Origin: Semisulcospira habei
Taxonomy: Eukaryota; Mollusca; Gastropoda; Semisulcospiridae
DNA length: 64,000 bases
Assembly (NCBI GenBank): GCA_036245525.1
Contig: BTPG01000005.1
Location: forward strand, 214,685,964 to 214,749,963
Direction: 5' to 3'
Shown: positions 24,289 to 35,499 of the stretch, in pieces
Layout of the letters: each line of letters begins with the position of its first letter
Numbering within the stretch: position 1 is the stretch's first letter
Position numbers and translations under genes: made by a program
Notes under the pieces: generated by a model
Seen by the model: only the letters and a program-made list of their open reading frames with translations
Told to the model about the DNA's origin: nothing
Databases searched by the model: none

Positions 24289-24521
24289 TTAACCCCTATC
24301 ATACTGAAGCCAAAAGCTTCACATTTGTACACTGCCATATGCAAGCTACATTATAGTACTCGCAGATAAGGATATAAACCAATGGCTTCAGTTCAAAGGC
24401 GGTGTCAGAATAGCTTGGCGCCTACAGGCGCCTAGCTATTCTGGCACTACCGACCCTTGAACTATTTTAGTCAAACGTATTTCACACACTGGTGTATCAA
24501 CTTCCGAATGATAAGGGTTAA
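24289..24521. mobile_element. HP-A element (subfamily of 5273)
   Basis: TTAACCCCTATCATACTGAAG to CGAATGATAAGGGTTAA, 233 bp. Its flanks match the 5273-5499 copy along most of their length. Its last TTAA is shared with the next element. Confidence 0.88.
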
Positions 24522-24661
24522 TTCGGCGAAAGAGATCCAGCCGTGAAAGGAGCGTAGATACCAATTGGTCTCCGCAAGAGGCATAGATCCTCATGAGCCC
24601 CCGCAACTGCCTCTATGCCTCTTGCAACTGGGTCACTGTTTCTCGGCAGTGGAGGGGTTAA
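24518..24661. mobile_element. HP-B element with centre deletion
   Basis: TTAATTCGGCG to CTCGGCAGTGGAGGGGTTAA. The hairpin (about 24575-24626) lost most of its inner right arm: CCCCCGCAACTG joins CCTCTATGCCTCTTGC directly. Confidence 0.82.
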
Positions 24662-24703
24662 TGCCTACACTGATCCGCGTGAGACCCCGCAATTATGCAA
24701 TCC

Positions 24704-24917
24704 CAAACCCATTCAGCCCTGACGCACTACAGCAGGAGATGGGTCGACCATGATAATTCAAGGGTAGTGTCAGATTAGCTTGGCGCCGACAGGCGCCAAG
24801 CTAATCTGGCACTGCCCTTGAATTATCATGGTCGATCCATCTCCTGCAACTGGTGCATAGTCATTAGAGGACGCCTCCAAAATTTGGAAAATACTTGCGT
24901 CGGCCTGAATGAGTCAA
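24704..24917. mobile_element. HP-A element copy with decayed ends
   Basis: CAAACCCATTCAGCCCTGAC to GGCCTGAATGAGTCAA. The core is well preserved around GGCGCCGACAGGCGCC. Confidence 0.85.
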
Positions 24918-24921
24918 TAAA

Positions 24922-25034
24922 GGTGACTGCTTAGCGTGTACAATGCAGAAAACATCCCAGCGATGAGTGAAACGCGGTTAGACTGAAAAGGAAGTTACAA
25001 AACAGTTTGTCAATATTTCCAAAATAGACTTCCG
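24922..25034 (+). mobile_element. HP-J family copy 1 (no hairpin)
   Basis: GGTGACTGCTTAGCGTGTAC to GTTTGTCAATATTTCC, diverged match to 34217-34325. Confidence 0.55.
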
Positions 25035-25360
25035 AACAACAAAACAAAACAAAAAAAGTGCACAGTTTTTTTTTTTTGAGATCGGAATTTGTCACGTGTT
25101 TTATATTTCTCAGAGAAGACCTTCGGGTCGATCAAGAATCTTTGGACAAACGACAGTGTGCTGAAAACCAGTCGGTCCACTGCCGCACACTTAGCGGCAG
25201 AGATTGCCAGAACCTGGCAACACAGTTATCCAGAGCATTTACAAAGGACTATCTCGATTAACACGGTAAGCAACTTGGGACGGCATGTTGGGTACATGTG
25301 TATACACAGAATTGCCTGAAATAAGTCCTCAGTCATCAGGCAGTCTTCACCTTCAGCGTA
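25035..25360. other. No firm gene
   Basis: A T11 tract near 25066. A short frame with ENQSVHCRTLSGRD and, in another register, AAHLAAEIARTW is too short to assign. Confidence 0.35.
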
Positions 25361-28300
25361 TTAACCACTTATGTGCTGGAGCAAGGCAAACGCTACCCAG
25401 CTACAAGAGACGCAAACCCTCATGAGCCCCGCAGTCGCCAGTGGTTTCATGTCAGCGTTTTGATGCCAGTGGTTTCATGCCAGTGGTTTCATGTCAGCGT
25501 TTTGATGCCAGTGGTTTCATGTCAGCGTTTTGATGCCAGTGGTTTCATGTCAATGGTATCTTGCCAGCGTTTTGATGCCAGTGGTTTCATGTCAATGGTA
25601 TCTTGCCAGCGTTTTGATGCCAGTGGTTTCATGTCAGCGTTTTGATGCCAGTGGTTTCATGTCAATGGTATCTTGCCAGCGTTTTGATGCCAGTGGTTTC
25701 ATGTCAATGGTATCTTGCCAGCGTTTTGATGCCAGTGGTTTCATGTCAGCGTTTTGATGCCAGTGGTTTCATGTCAATGGTTTCTTGCCAGCGTTTTGAT
25801 GCCAGTGGTTTCATGTCAATGGTATCTTGCCAGCGTTTTGATGCCAGTGGTTTCATGTCAGCGTTTTGATGCCAGTGGTTTCATGTCAATGGTTTCTTGC
25901 CAGCGTTTTGATGCCAGTGGTTTCATGTCAATGGTTTCTTGCCAGCGTTTTGATGCCAGTGGTTTCATGTCAGCGTTTTGATGCCAGTGGTTTCATGCCA
26001 GTGGTTAAATGCCAGTGTTTTCATGTCAGTGGTTTCATGTCAGTGGTTTCATGTCAGTGGTTTCATGTCAGTGGTTTCAGGTGCGGTGGTTTCATGCCAG
26101 TGGTTTCATGTCAATGGTTTCTTGCCAGCGTTTTGATGCCAGTGGTTTCATGTCAATGGTTTCTTGCCAGCGTTTTGATGCCAGTGGTTTCATGTCAATG
26201 GTATCTTGCCAGCGTTTTGATGCCAGTGGTTTCATGTCAGCGTTTTGATGCCAGTGGTTTCATGTCAATGGTTTCTTGCCAGCGTTTTGATGCCAGTGGT
26301 TTCATGTCAATGGTTTCTTGCCAGCGTTTTGATGCCAGTGGTTTCATGTCAGCGTTTTGATGCCAGTGGTTTCATGCCAGTGGTTAAATGCCAGTGTTTT
26401 CATGTCAGTGGTTTCATGTCAGTGGTTTCATGTCAGTGGTTTCATGTCAGTGGTTTCAGGTGCGGTGGTTTCATGCCAGTGGTTTCATGTCAATGGTTTC
26501 TTGCCAGCGTTTTGATGCCAGTGGTTTCATGTCAGCGTTTTGATGCCAGTGGTTTCATGCCAGTGGTTAAATGCCAGTGTTTTCATGTCAGTGGTTTCAT
26601 GTCAGTGGTTTCATGTCAGTGGTTTCAGGTGCGGTGGTTTCATGCCAGTGGTTTCATGTCAATGGTTTCTTGCCAGCGTTTTGATGCCAGTGGTTTCATG
26701 TCAGCGTTTTGATGCCAGTGGTTTCATGCCAGTGGTTAAATGCCAGTGGTTTCATGTCAGTGGTTTCATGTCAGTGGTTTCATGTCAGTGGTTTCATGTC
26801 AGTGGTTTCATGTCAGTGGTTTCAGGTGCGGTGGTTTCATGCCAGTGGTTTCATGTCAATGGTTTCTTGCCAGCGTTTTGATGCCAGTGGTTTCATGTCA
26901 GCGTTTTGATGCCAGTGGTTTCATGCCAGTGGTTAAATGCCAGTGTTTTCATGTCAGTGGTTTCATGTCAGTGGTTTCATGTCAGTGGTTTCATGTCAGT
27001 GGTTTCAGGTGCGGTGGTTTCATGCCAGTGGTTTCATGTCAATGGTTTCTTGCCAGCGTTTTGATGCCAGTGGTTTCATGTCAGCGTTTTGATGCCAGTG
27101 GTTTCATGCCAGTGGTTAAATGCCAGTGGTTTCATGTCAGTGGTTTCATGTCAGTGGTTTCATGTCAGTGGTTTCATGTCAGTGGTTTCAGGTGCAGTGG
27201 TTTCATGCCAGTGGTTTCGTGCCAGTGTTTTCAGGCGCAGTGGTTTCATGCCAGTGTTTTCATGCCAGTGTTTTCAGGCGAAGTGGTTTCATGCCAGTGT
27301 TTTCAGGTGCAGTGGTTTCATGCCAGTGGTTTCATAACAGTGGTTTTATGCCAGTGGTTTCATGCCAGTGGTTTCAGTCCAGTGTTTTCATGCCAGTGGT
27401 TTCATGCCAGTGGTTTCATGCCAGTGGTTTCATGCCAGTGGTTTAATGCCTGTGGTTTCAGGCGCGGTGGTTTCATGCCAGTGTGTTCATGCCAGTGGTT
27501 TCATGCCAGTGTTTTAAGGCGCGGTGGTTTCATGCCAGTGATTTCATGCCAATGTTTTCAGGCGCAGTGGTTTCATGCCAGTGGTTTCGTGCTAGTGGTT
27601 TCATGCCAGTGGTTTCATGCCAGTGGTTTCATGCCAGTGTTTTCATGCCAGTGGTTTTATGTCAGTGTTTTCAGGCGCAGTGGTTTCATGCCAGTGGTTT
27701 CATGTCAGTGGTTTCATGCCAGTGGTTTCATGCCGGTGGTTTCATGTCAGGGGTTTCAAGGTGGTGGTTTCATGCCGGTGGTTTAAGGTACAGTGGTTTC
27801 ATATCAGTGGTTGCATGTCGGTGTTTTCAGGTGCAGTGTTTTCATACCGGTTGTTTCATGCCAGTGGTTTTATGTCAGTGGTTTTATACCAGTGGCTTCA
27901 TGCCAGTGGTTTCATGCCAGTGTTTTCATGCCAGTAGTTTCATGCCAGTGTTTTCAGGCGCAGCGGTTTCATGTCAGTGTTTTCATGCCTGTGGTTTCAT
28001 GTCAGTGTTTTCAGGCGCAGTGGTTTCATGCTAGTGGTTTCATGTCAGTGGTTTCATGTTGGTGGCTTCATGCCGGTGGTTTCATGTCAGGGGTTTCATG
28101 GTAGTGGTTTCATGCCAGTGGTTTCAGGTACAGTGGTTTCATGCTAGTGGTTTCATGCCAGTAGTTTCATGCTGGCGGTCTCATGCCAGTGTTTTCAGGT
28201 GCGGTTGTTTCATGTCAGTGGTTCCATGCCAGTGGTTTTATGCGCGGTGGTTTCGTGCCAGTGTTTACATGCCAGTTGTTTTGTGCCAGTGGTTTCATGC

Positions 28301-29058
28301 CAGTGGTTTCATGCTAGTGGTTTCGTGCCAGTGTTTTCATGTCAGTGGTTTCATGCCAGTGTTTTAATGCCGGTGGTTTCATGCCAGTATTTTCATGTCA
28401 GTGGTTCCATGCCAGTGGTTCCATGACAGTGTTTTCATGCCAGTGGTTTCATGCCAGTGGTTTCATGCCAGTGGTTTCATGTCGGTTTTTCAGGCGCAGT
28501 GGTTTCATGCTGGTGGTTTTATGTCAGTGGTTTCATGCCAGTGTTTTCAGGTGCCGTGATTTCATGCCAGTGGTTTCATGCCAGTGGTTTTGGGCGCGGT
28601 GGTTTCATGCCAGTGGTTTCAGGCGCAGTGGTTTCATGCCAGTGGTTTCATGCCAGTGGTTTCATGTCAGTGGTTTCATGCCAGTATTATCTGGTGCACG
28701 GGTTTCATGCCAGTGTTTTCATGCCAGTGTTTTCATGCCAGTGTTTTCACAGGCGCAGTGGTTTCATGTCAGTGGTTTCATGACATTTTTTTCAGGCGCA
28801 GTGGTTTCATGTCAGTGGTTTCATGCCATTTTTTCATGCGCAGTTGTTTCATGTCAGCGTTTTGATGCCGGTGGTTTCATGCCAGTGGTTTCATGCCAGT
28901 GGTTTTATGCCAGTGGTTTCATGTCAGTGTTTTCATGCCAGTGTTTTCAGGCGCTGTGGTTTCATGTCAGTGTTTTCATTTAAGTGTTTTCATACTAGTG
29001 TTTTTATCCCAGTGTTTTTAGGCGCAGTGGTTTCGGGTACTGGCAACGAAGGGGTTAA
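25361..29058. mobile_element. HP-B-type element filled by a 14-bp satellite
   Basis: Left end TTAACCACTTATGTGCTGGA, then ACAAGAGACGCAAACCCTCA and TGAGCCCCGCAGTCGC (HP-B left arm up to its centre). After 3.6 kb of satellite the right end GGTACTGGCAACGAAGGGGT is followed by TTAA at 29055-29058. The right arm itself is gone. Confidence 0.65.
25440..29035. repeat. 14-bp satellite, about 250 units, with higher-order structure
   Basis: Base unit CAGTGGTTTCATGC with variants CAGCGTTTTGATGC, CAATGGTTTCTTGC and CAGTGTTTTCAGGCG. From about 25530 to 25980 the variants repeat in a 112-bp (8-unit) higher-order block. Longer blocks follow to about 27190, then disordered units. Peptides such as MPVVSCQWFHASGF are artefacts of the 14-bp period. 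Confidence 0.95.
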
Positions 29059-29143
29059 CACGTTGACTGCTACTGATGATACCAATCTACGGAAAAGACG
29101 CGTAATTACGCGGCTTTTTCCGCGTCAGCAGCGAAGTGGTTAA
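29055..29143. mobile_element. HP-O short TTAA element copy 2
   Basis: TTAACACGTTGACTGCTACT to GTCAGCAGCGAAGTGGTTAA, 89 bp, with an inner hairpin GGAAAAGACGCGTAATTACG CGGCTTTTTCC. It shares TTAA with the preceding element. Confidence 0.75.
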
Positions 29144-29269
29144 ATATTGTTTCAAATCCCATCTGCTTGAGAACTATGCTACAGTGACCCAACACTACGT
29201 TGTCCACGTAAATGCGTGTCGCCAGTCTGCAGTCATTATCAGTTCGCGCCCTGTCGCCGATCAGACTGG

Positions 29270-29482
29270 TCAACCCTTATCATCCTGATACGCCCATTGC
29301 TTAAAATACATTTTGACCGACAGTTTACGGGTGGTGCCAGATTAGCTTGGCGCCTGAGGCGCCAAGCTATTCTGGCACCTCCCTTGAACTAAAACACTTG
29401 ATCTATCACCTAATGTGTGATGTAGCCTTCATGGGACAATATGCGAGATGTACAAACTCAGCCTCAGCATGCAATGGGTTAC
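29270..29482. mobile_element. HP-A element copy, decayed flanks
   Basis: TCAACCCTTATCATCCTGA to GCAATGGGTTAC. Core arms GTGGTGCCAGATTAGCTTGG / CCAAGCTATTCTGGCACCTC. Confidence 0.78.
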
Positions 29483-29504
29483 AGGAATCTATTAATCAAA
29501 TTTC

Positions 29505-29739
29505 AAAAATATAAAAAAAAAAACGATTAAAAAAATTTCCAAAAATTTCAGTAGCTCGCTTGAGCTTGCCCTTAGCACCACCTGAACGTTCTGTGTTTGC
29601 GTACAGTGTGTGAGGGAATGCGCGCGATTTCACGTGAGCGTGCTTGTTGGGGTCAGTTCGCGGCTATGTCCTGCGCATCGAGTTATATTATAAATATGAG
29701 AGAAATGCGCCATATAAATACTATATACATATACTATAT

Positions 29740-29745
<6 letters not shown>
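29505..29745 (+). mobile_element. SINE 3-prime part (family of 9900-10323)
   Basis: CAGTAGCTCGCTTGAGCTTG to GAAATGCGCCATATAAATAC, same order as the full copy, followed by (ATT)n. The tRNA head is missing. Confidence 0.85.

Positions 29746-29803
<58 letters not shown>
29736..29803. repeat. (ATT)n tail of the SINE
   Basis: Pure trinucleotide run. Confidence 0.95.
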
Positions 29804-29807
<4 letters not shown>

Positions 29808-29917
29808 CGTCTGCACGGCGCTGTTGTCTAAAGTAAACCTCTTAGTAAGCAACGGCACAGGCATCATTTTTATCGCGTTAATAAACCACTGTGTCCTTAC
29901 AACTGACTAATAGCCTG

Positions 29918-30032
29918 GGGTCAGTTGCATGCGTTAGCTTAGATCTTGCGCAAGCCAATAAGCAAGGCGCTCCGCGATAGTGGAGCGCCTTGCTTATTGG
30001 CTTGCGCAGGAGGCTATAAGTTCGTTCATGCT
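29918..30032. mobile_element. HP-C hairpin, well preserved
   Basis: Arms GCGCAAGCCAATAAGCAAGG and CCTTGCTTATTGGCTTGCGC are perfect complements around CGCTCCGCGATAGTGGAGCG. Both arms share the TAAT-side variant AATAAGC where other copies have ACTAAGC. Confidence 0.85.
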
Positions 30033-30859
30033 ACAGAGCCCAGGACTGATATGATACTTAGTCGTCGCCTGTGTGTCTTTATCCACGGAGTAAATCCGTG
30101 GTGATCCCGAGGGCTCAGCTTTAAGCTGTGTGACACCAGGTGTGATGGTCCGGCCTTAGCGGAACAAGGGAGGGCACTATACAGAGGTCACTGCAATATC
30201 CGGCCAGACAGAACCGGTTAATAACGGCACGCCGATACCGGGGAGGGGAGGGGGCAAACGTCTGATTCGGCGAGCCGAAAAAAACTTCTTTTGTTGTCGT
30301 CCGAGCTTGAATGTATTGCTGTGTTTGGAAAAAGTAAAATCGTCTTGCCGCAATCGAGGAGAGAAATCCTTCTGCATGCACAGCCACAGATGTATATCAC
30401 TTATAAATATCGAATGATCTGAGTAAGAGACGTTGATCTACCTGCGACATTTTCAAACCTATTGTTCAGACGGAGGAGGACACGAGTGTTCAGTCTGAGC
30501 CCTTCTGTCGCAGCTGAAAAGTATTCCGTTCCTGGCTACGTTCGCTAACTTGGGCGCCCGCGCGAGTAGAGGGTCTGGGGTCAGTATTAACTGGCTGTAT
30601 TGTGCGCGATAAGTGGCCCGGTGAACGCGCCCTACACAAACTACCGCGGTGGCGCAGTGTGGCCTCATTTTGCGTGGTTTGTGACGGACTATCGCGGTAA
30701 GCCGGATTGTGTCGTGGGAGTTAGCCGAGCCTCAGGTGGAAACAGAGAACCGTGACAGCCCAGTCTTCTAGTCAGAAGCATGTCAGTGTTCCTGGTGTGG
30801 GTAAGACCAATGCCCTGTTATCTATCTATCTATCGCTTTTTCCCTAGCAGTAGCAGCAA
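30033..30859. other. No gene recognised
   Basis: Several short frames on the minus strand near 30121-30400 lack known motifs. Short (TATC)4 near 30822. Confidence 0.4.
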
Positions 30860-30956
30860 CTGAAACGCATTCGCCGGCCCGGCCACGGCGGCCGCGCGCA
30901 GCGGTGCGCGGGCCAATTGCGGCCTTGGCGGGCACGAGGACCTGTGCTTACTGGGT
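30860..30956. mobile_element. HP-D hairpin, diverged
   Basis: CCGCGCGCAGCGGTGCGCGGGC at the centre. Outer arms GCCCGGCCACGGC and GCCTTGGCGGGC are only partly paired. Confidence 0.6.
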
Positions 30957-31421
30957 TGTCCTCTGTATGACAGAAAACATTCAACTCTGTCACACAGCCA
31001 ATCTGTCAAGTGTGCTTCGAAACAGCGTAGATCTGTCTGATTTTACATTTGAGCCACCAGGTGCCAGCATATATCGTGTTCGTCTTTGACTCATCCATAG
31101 TGCGCAGGGCTGGCGCGCGCCGCTCGCTGGAGACTGCGCCGCTACTAGTTCACCGTTGCGGATTGCGACTCTAACCTGGCAAGACCGTCACGTCACAAAG
31201 TTATCAGACACTGGATTGTCTCACACTGTGACAGGCGACCAATTTCGGTGAAGTTTTCGGAGTTTCACGATCGAGACGCCGCCTTGTGGAGTAATTTCTG
31301 AACTTTGAAGTTTACCTGTGTGGGTCGCCCGGAGTACTACGTGCTTGTGTCGTCGTGTTGGAACGCAGAGGTAATCAAGTCGTATGTACGTAGGCTTTGA
31401 TTCTCAGTGACAGATCTCTGA
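30957..31421. other. No feature recognised
   Basis: Unique-looking sequence without coding motifs. Confidence 0.4.
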
Positions 31422-31488
31422 AGCAAAAGGCATTGATTCTCATGAGCTCCTGCGGGCAGGGGCTCATGCGCATCAATGCCTTTTGCTT
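31422..31488. mobile_element. HP-B hairpin
   Basis: AGCAAAAGGCATTGATTCTC and complement around GAGCTCCTGCGGGCAGGGGCTC. Both arms carry AAAAGGCATTGAT where others have AGAGGCATAGAT. Confidence 0.82.
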
Positions 31489-32010
31489 GTGCACTGTATG
31501 ATCAGAATGGCTGTGTTTTTTTCGGATCAAACACGCCTATGTCCTTAAGGAGCTTTGGGTTTTTCGCGTCTGATCGACATAAACACTGCCATAACATCGC
31601 TGTGCCTTTGTCATTGCTATTGTTTGGCTCATTTGTTTGGGCAAATTATATAATCAGATCACAAATGTGCGTTTATTCCCCTCATTGTTTGGTTGGTTCT
31701 GTTTTATCGTTTTTTTTAAACTGTAAATGAATTCCAGCAAGTAAAAAAACATTTTGCCAATTCTTAAGCATGAAAAACTATGTCCATGGAGAACGCAGAA
31801 AAGCGTATATAAAGCGTGTTTTTATTGCTAAGTTCGCCGATACAACGGGTCATCAGCGTATTGTCAGGCCTCACCTAATACTTTTCTACCCATCTTGGCT
31901 CAGCTGAGATTGCTCTGTCATCCGTGTGATTAGGCACAGGTAAAAGCCTTGTAAGCACGACGGAAAGACCTGCGTTCAAACAAAAAGACCTGACAAGTCT
32001 TGCGTTTACC
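31489..32010. other. No feature recognised
   Basis: AT-rich. Open frame at 31476-31730 has no recognisable motif. Confidence 0.35.
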
Positions 32011-32214
32011 TTATTCCGCTCCAGGACCGAAACACGCCATTTTTGAAGTTGTCCCCTGAAGACAGCATTACACTTAAACAGATCGAGCGTGATAGTTCAA
32101 GGGTTGTGCCAGAATAGCTTGGCGCCTATGGGCGCCAAGCTATTCTGGCACAACCCTTGAACTATCACGCTCGATCGATGTCTTGCCGTGGCGTGTCGGA
32201 GTTGAATGGGTTAA
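32011..32214. mobile_element. HP-A element copy
   Basis: Core arms GAGCGTGATAGTTCAAGGGT / ACCCTTGAACTATCACGCTC are perfect. Left end decayed to TTATTCCG, right end AATGGGTTAA. Confidence 0.88.
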
Positions 32215-32329
32215 TGTTTACAACGTCAAACGTCATAATTGATGTTCGTCCCGTTTTGCCCTGTATTCAGTATTGTGAGACAGTCTTACCAAGGCTTACC
32301 GGGAACATTTGTGTGCTGCACGTCTGTTT

Positions 32330-32725
32330 TTTTCGTGTACCGAAACGTGCACACATTATGTCTCTACTAGCTGATTTGCACCGGCTGCCAGTTTTATACC
32401 GAGAATTCAGTTATAAAGTCTGTGTTATTTGTTTCAACATCATCTTTGGTTCTGCCCCCGCCTCCTTATTTATATGATCTTGTCCAGCTGTATACACCGT
32501 CCCGCTCACTACGCTCTTCTTCAGACACTCGTGTTTTCAGCCGTATCCCTAGACGCAATAAGCTCACTCAAGGTCATAGTGCATTTTCGTATTTTGGTCC
32601 CATTACATGGAACGCCTTCCCAGCTGATGTGCGTCACTCATCATCTCTCTCCATTTTCAAATGCTTAAAACACACCTTTTCTCTGTTGCATATACTTACA
32701 GACTATTTTGTCTGCCGGATCATCA

Positions 32726-32794
<69 letters not shown>

Positions 32795-32917
32795 CTCCTT
32801 GTAAATCAATGTATTTTTGTTGTTGTATGTGTTTGTTTTTGTATTTTGCTTTGTGTTTCATTACTGCGATTGTAAAGCGCCTAGAGCACCTTGGTGATTT
32901 GGCGCTATACAAATTAC

Positions 32918-32954
<37 letters not shown>

Positions 32955-32957
32955 TAC
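32330..32957 (+). mobile_element. L2/CR1-like LINE 3-prime fragment
   Basis: HIMSLLADLHRLPVLYREFS, then after a frameshift near 32470 [20 protein letters not shown] and FSYFGPITWNAFPADVR. The 3-prime tail has GTAAAGCGCCTAGAGCACCT and TGGCGCTATACAAATTA followed by (ATT)n. (GT)n lies at 32730-32788 within the tail. Confidence 0.82.
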
Positions 32958-33569
32958 ATTTATAAAGGATATATCGCGAACTATTTCCTCGTTACTTCCA
33001 GGGGTAGGTCGCTCTCACCCAGTTGCTTTCAGCCAGACGTGGGAAAGCTCCGATCACTTTCCTGGTCACTTTGAGTGCGTTTCGCTAAGCAGGACTGGCC
33101 TGATACGCTGTATCTTGATCATCAAACTGAACATACCCCTACCCCTGTCGTGTGTGTGTGTACGCGTCAGAAAAAACGAGTGAATCTGGCTTACTGTCCC
33201 TATTTACTATGAGAGCATAAGGGACTAGCTGGTTAGACTGATCTAGGTGGGAATTGGGGGATGAGGTCAGAGTTAAAAAATAGGAAGAGGGTCGGTGAAC
33301 AAGGTCACCCAAACCTGCAGTCACCCGTATTTAAAGTGGCAGGATTACCTGGTCAAATTTGCATGCAATACCTAGTGTGAAAGGTACAGTTAGCCAGCCA
33401 CTGTTACGTTTATAAACCCCCAGATTGAAGCACAGACGCGCGTTACGTAAACTTCACTGGGCTGTAGAAATGGGCTGGGGGAGGGGGGGGGGGGGGGACG
33501 GGGTGGAGGGTGTGTGTGTGTGTGTGTGTGTGTGGGGGGGGGGGGTCTGGCGAATACAAACGCAACACT
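32958..33569. other. No gene seen; G-rich and (GT)n runs
   Basis: Long G runs at 33482-33497 and about 33533-33545 with (GT)n between. The upstream 400 bp is unassigned. Confidence 0.45.
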
Positions 33570-33622
33570 GCAAGGCTCATAGATCCTCATGAGCCCCAGC
33601 TGAGAGAATCTGCGTGCCTTGC
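33570..33622. mobile_element. HP-B hairpin remnant
   Basis: GCAAGGCTCATAGATCCTCA then TGAGCCCCAGCTGAGAGAAT and TGCGTGCCTTGC. The right arm is shortened. Confidence 0.6.
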
Positions 33623-33845
33623 TCACCGGAATCTTATGTCTTGTTTCTATAGATCCATTTCTTGTCGGCGTGCCCGTTGATGGATGAAATCAGGGTCCAG
33701 GTTTTCCACCCTGTCTTGTCAAAGTTGTGAATGTCCAGTCAAGAGTGTGTGTAGCCTTGGGCATGCTCGATTGACCGCTCGCCAGATGTGTCCACTGGAG
33801 TTGCTGTGCGTGTGAGCTGGAATGTCAAGTTTGCCGCATGCCTGT

Positions 33846-34064
33846 TTAACCCTTTTAGCCCCGGATCCCTACAGCAGGAGATGTATTGCCCATGATAATT
33901 CAAGGGTAGTGCCAGATTAGCTTGGCGCCTTCAGGCGCCAAGCTAATCTGGCATAACCCTTGAATTATCATGGGCAATGAATCCATCTCCTGCAACTGGT
34001 ACACAGTCATTAGGCAACACCTGCAAAATTTTGAGAAATGGGACCTTCAGGCTAAAAGGGTTAA
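33846..34064. mobile_element. HP-A element copy, complete
   Basis: TTAACCCTTTTAGCC to GGCTAAAAGGGTTAA: 15-base perfect terminal inverted repeats including TTAA, 219 bp. The inner arms both carry the variant GCCCATGATAATTC / GAATTATCATGGGC. Confidence 0.92.
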
Positions 34065-34205
34065 TGCGTCTGAAGATAACATCGCGCTAGTATGTCGCAG
34101 GTACTTCACAACGTGAAAGTGTATCCCGGCTTTATTTGCAAGTCAGTTGATGATTGTAGACAAATTTGTGCGTTCTCAGTCAATGTATTTCAGAGCCAGG
34201 GTTAG

Positions 34206-34348
34206 TTAACCCAGACCAACAAGGTGACTGCCAAGCGTGTAAAATGCAAAGAAGTACCCAACGGAGAGAGAAACACGCTTAGAAAAGACAGTTACAACAC
34301 AATTTATTAATATTTCGGGTACTGAATACCCTTTGTCAAAATAGACAA
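34206..34348 (+). mobile_element. HP-J family copy 2 (no hairpin)
   Basis: TTAACCCAGACCAACAAGGT, then GTACCCAACGGAGAGAGAAA and CAATTTATTAATATTTCGGG. Confidence 0.65.
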
Positions 34349-34368
34349 ACAAACAGAGAGATCAGTCG

Positions 34369-34370
<2 letters not shown>

Positions 34371-34466
<96 letters not shown>

Positions 34467-35340
34467 CCCGTAGTCTTGCCGACCGTTGATGACTTGGCAA
34501 CCAGCTCCCTCCAATCCTCTCTGTTCTCTGCCATTCTCAGCGTATCGCCCAGCTTCAGTCCTGTCCACTCTGAGATATTGTCCTCCCATCTTTTCCTCTG
34601 TCTTCCTCTCCTTCGTCCTCCTTGCACAGTGCCTTGCAGGATTGTTTTGGCAAGCCCTGCTGAACGCGTGACATGCCCATACCACTTCAGTTTGCGTTTT
34701 CTCACAATGTCTAATAAGTCTTCATAGGGCCCGATGGCTTGCCTGATTCTGCTTCCCACTTCCTCGTTTGTGATGTGATCTCTGTATGAGATGCCAAGCA
34801 GCCTTCGAAAACATCTCATTTCAGTGGCTTGTATCCTCCTTTCAAGGTCTGCCGTGAGGGTCCATGACTCGCAGGCATACAAGAACACTGAGATGACTAA
34901 GGAGCGCATCAGTCTGATCTTGGAGCAGAGTGTGATGTTTCTGTCCTTCCATATGGTCTTCAGTCTTGTCAGTGCTGTTGTTGTCTGCGCAATCCTGGAC
35001 AGTATTTCTGGTTTTGATCCCTCATCTGTCACAATGGCTCCTAAGTATTTGAATTTCTTAACTGTTTCCAGTTTTTGGCCTCCAACCATGATTTCAGTGC
35101 CAATGCCACTGGCGTTATTGGTCACCAGTTTGGTCTTCTCTGCACTGATTTTCATCCCATATGCAATGGCTGTACTATTCAGCTTTTCCACCAGCTGACC
35201 TAGCTCCTTCTCTGTTCCTGCAAGGCCATCAATGTCGTCCGCAAAGCGCAGGTTCATGATTGTTCTGCCTCCCTGACAGTTCCTTCATGATCTTTCAGAG
35301 CGTCCATCATGATTCTTTCCAGGAAGATGTTGAAAAGAGT
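34371..35340 (-). mobile_element. RTE LINE copy 2, 5-prime truncated, with (GATA)n tail
   Basis: Flanked by a perfect duplication AGATCAGTCGCT (34359-34370 and 35341-35352). The tail on this strand is (GATA)n (34371-34466). The insertion begins at LLF-NIFLE of the RT domain. Confidence 0.93.
34457..35257 (-). pseudogene. C-terminal part of RTE reverse transcriptase, open frame
   Basis: 266 codons without interruption: NLRFADDIDGLAGTEKELGQ (catalytic FADD box), KTKLVTNNASGIG, KFKYLGAIVTDEGSKPEIL, ACESWTLTADLERR, RCFRRLLGISYRDHITNEEV, WYGHVTRSAGLAKTILQGTV and RKRWEDNISEWTGLKLGDTL. It lacks the endonuclease and most RT motifs, and there is one frameshift just upstream (about 35260-35310). Compared with the plus-strand copy at 8656-9463 it has far fewer lesions, so it inserted later. 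Confidence 0.9.
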
Positions 35341-35372
35341 AGATCAGTCGCTACTTATCTTCATTTGTTCAT

Positions 35373-35433
35373 TAGAGGGTTAGTTCTATGGGTTTAACGT
35401 CGAGCAGGCGACAAAGGTCATCTCACGGCGGGT
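35373..35433 (-). mobile_element. SINE 3-prime tail fragment
   Basis: On the minus strand CCGTGAGATGACCTTTGTCG then CCTGCTCGACGTTAAACCC, matching 55759-55793 on the plus strand. Confidence 0.6.
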
Positions 35434-35499
35434 TCCAGAGGTCACGTGATATGCATATGGACTGTATTGGCAACGGACACTGACAAGACACCATCTTGT

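Noticed and set aside
25058..25319. Short frames with AAHLAAEIARTW as a Tc1-type helix-turn-helix
   Set aside because: Too short, no catalytic motif and no TIR nearby.
25430..29000. Long frames with MPVVSCQWF-type peptides
   Set aside because: Artefacts of a 14-bp repeat read in three frames.
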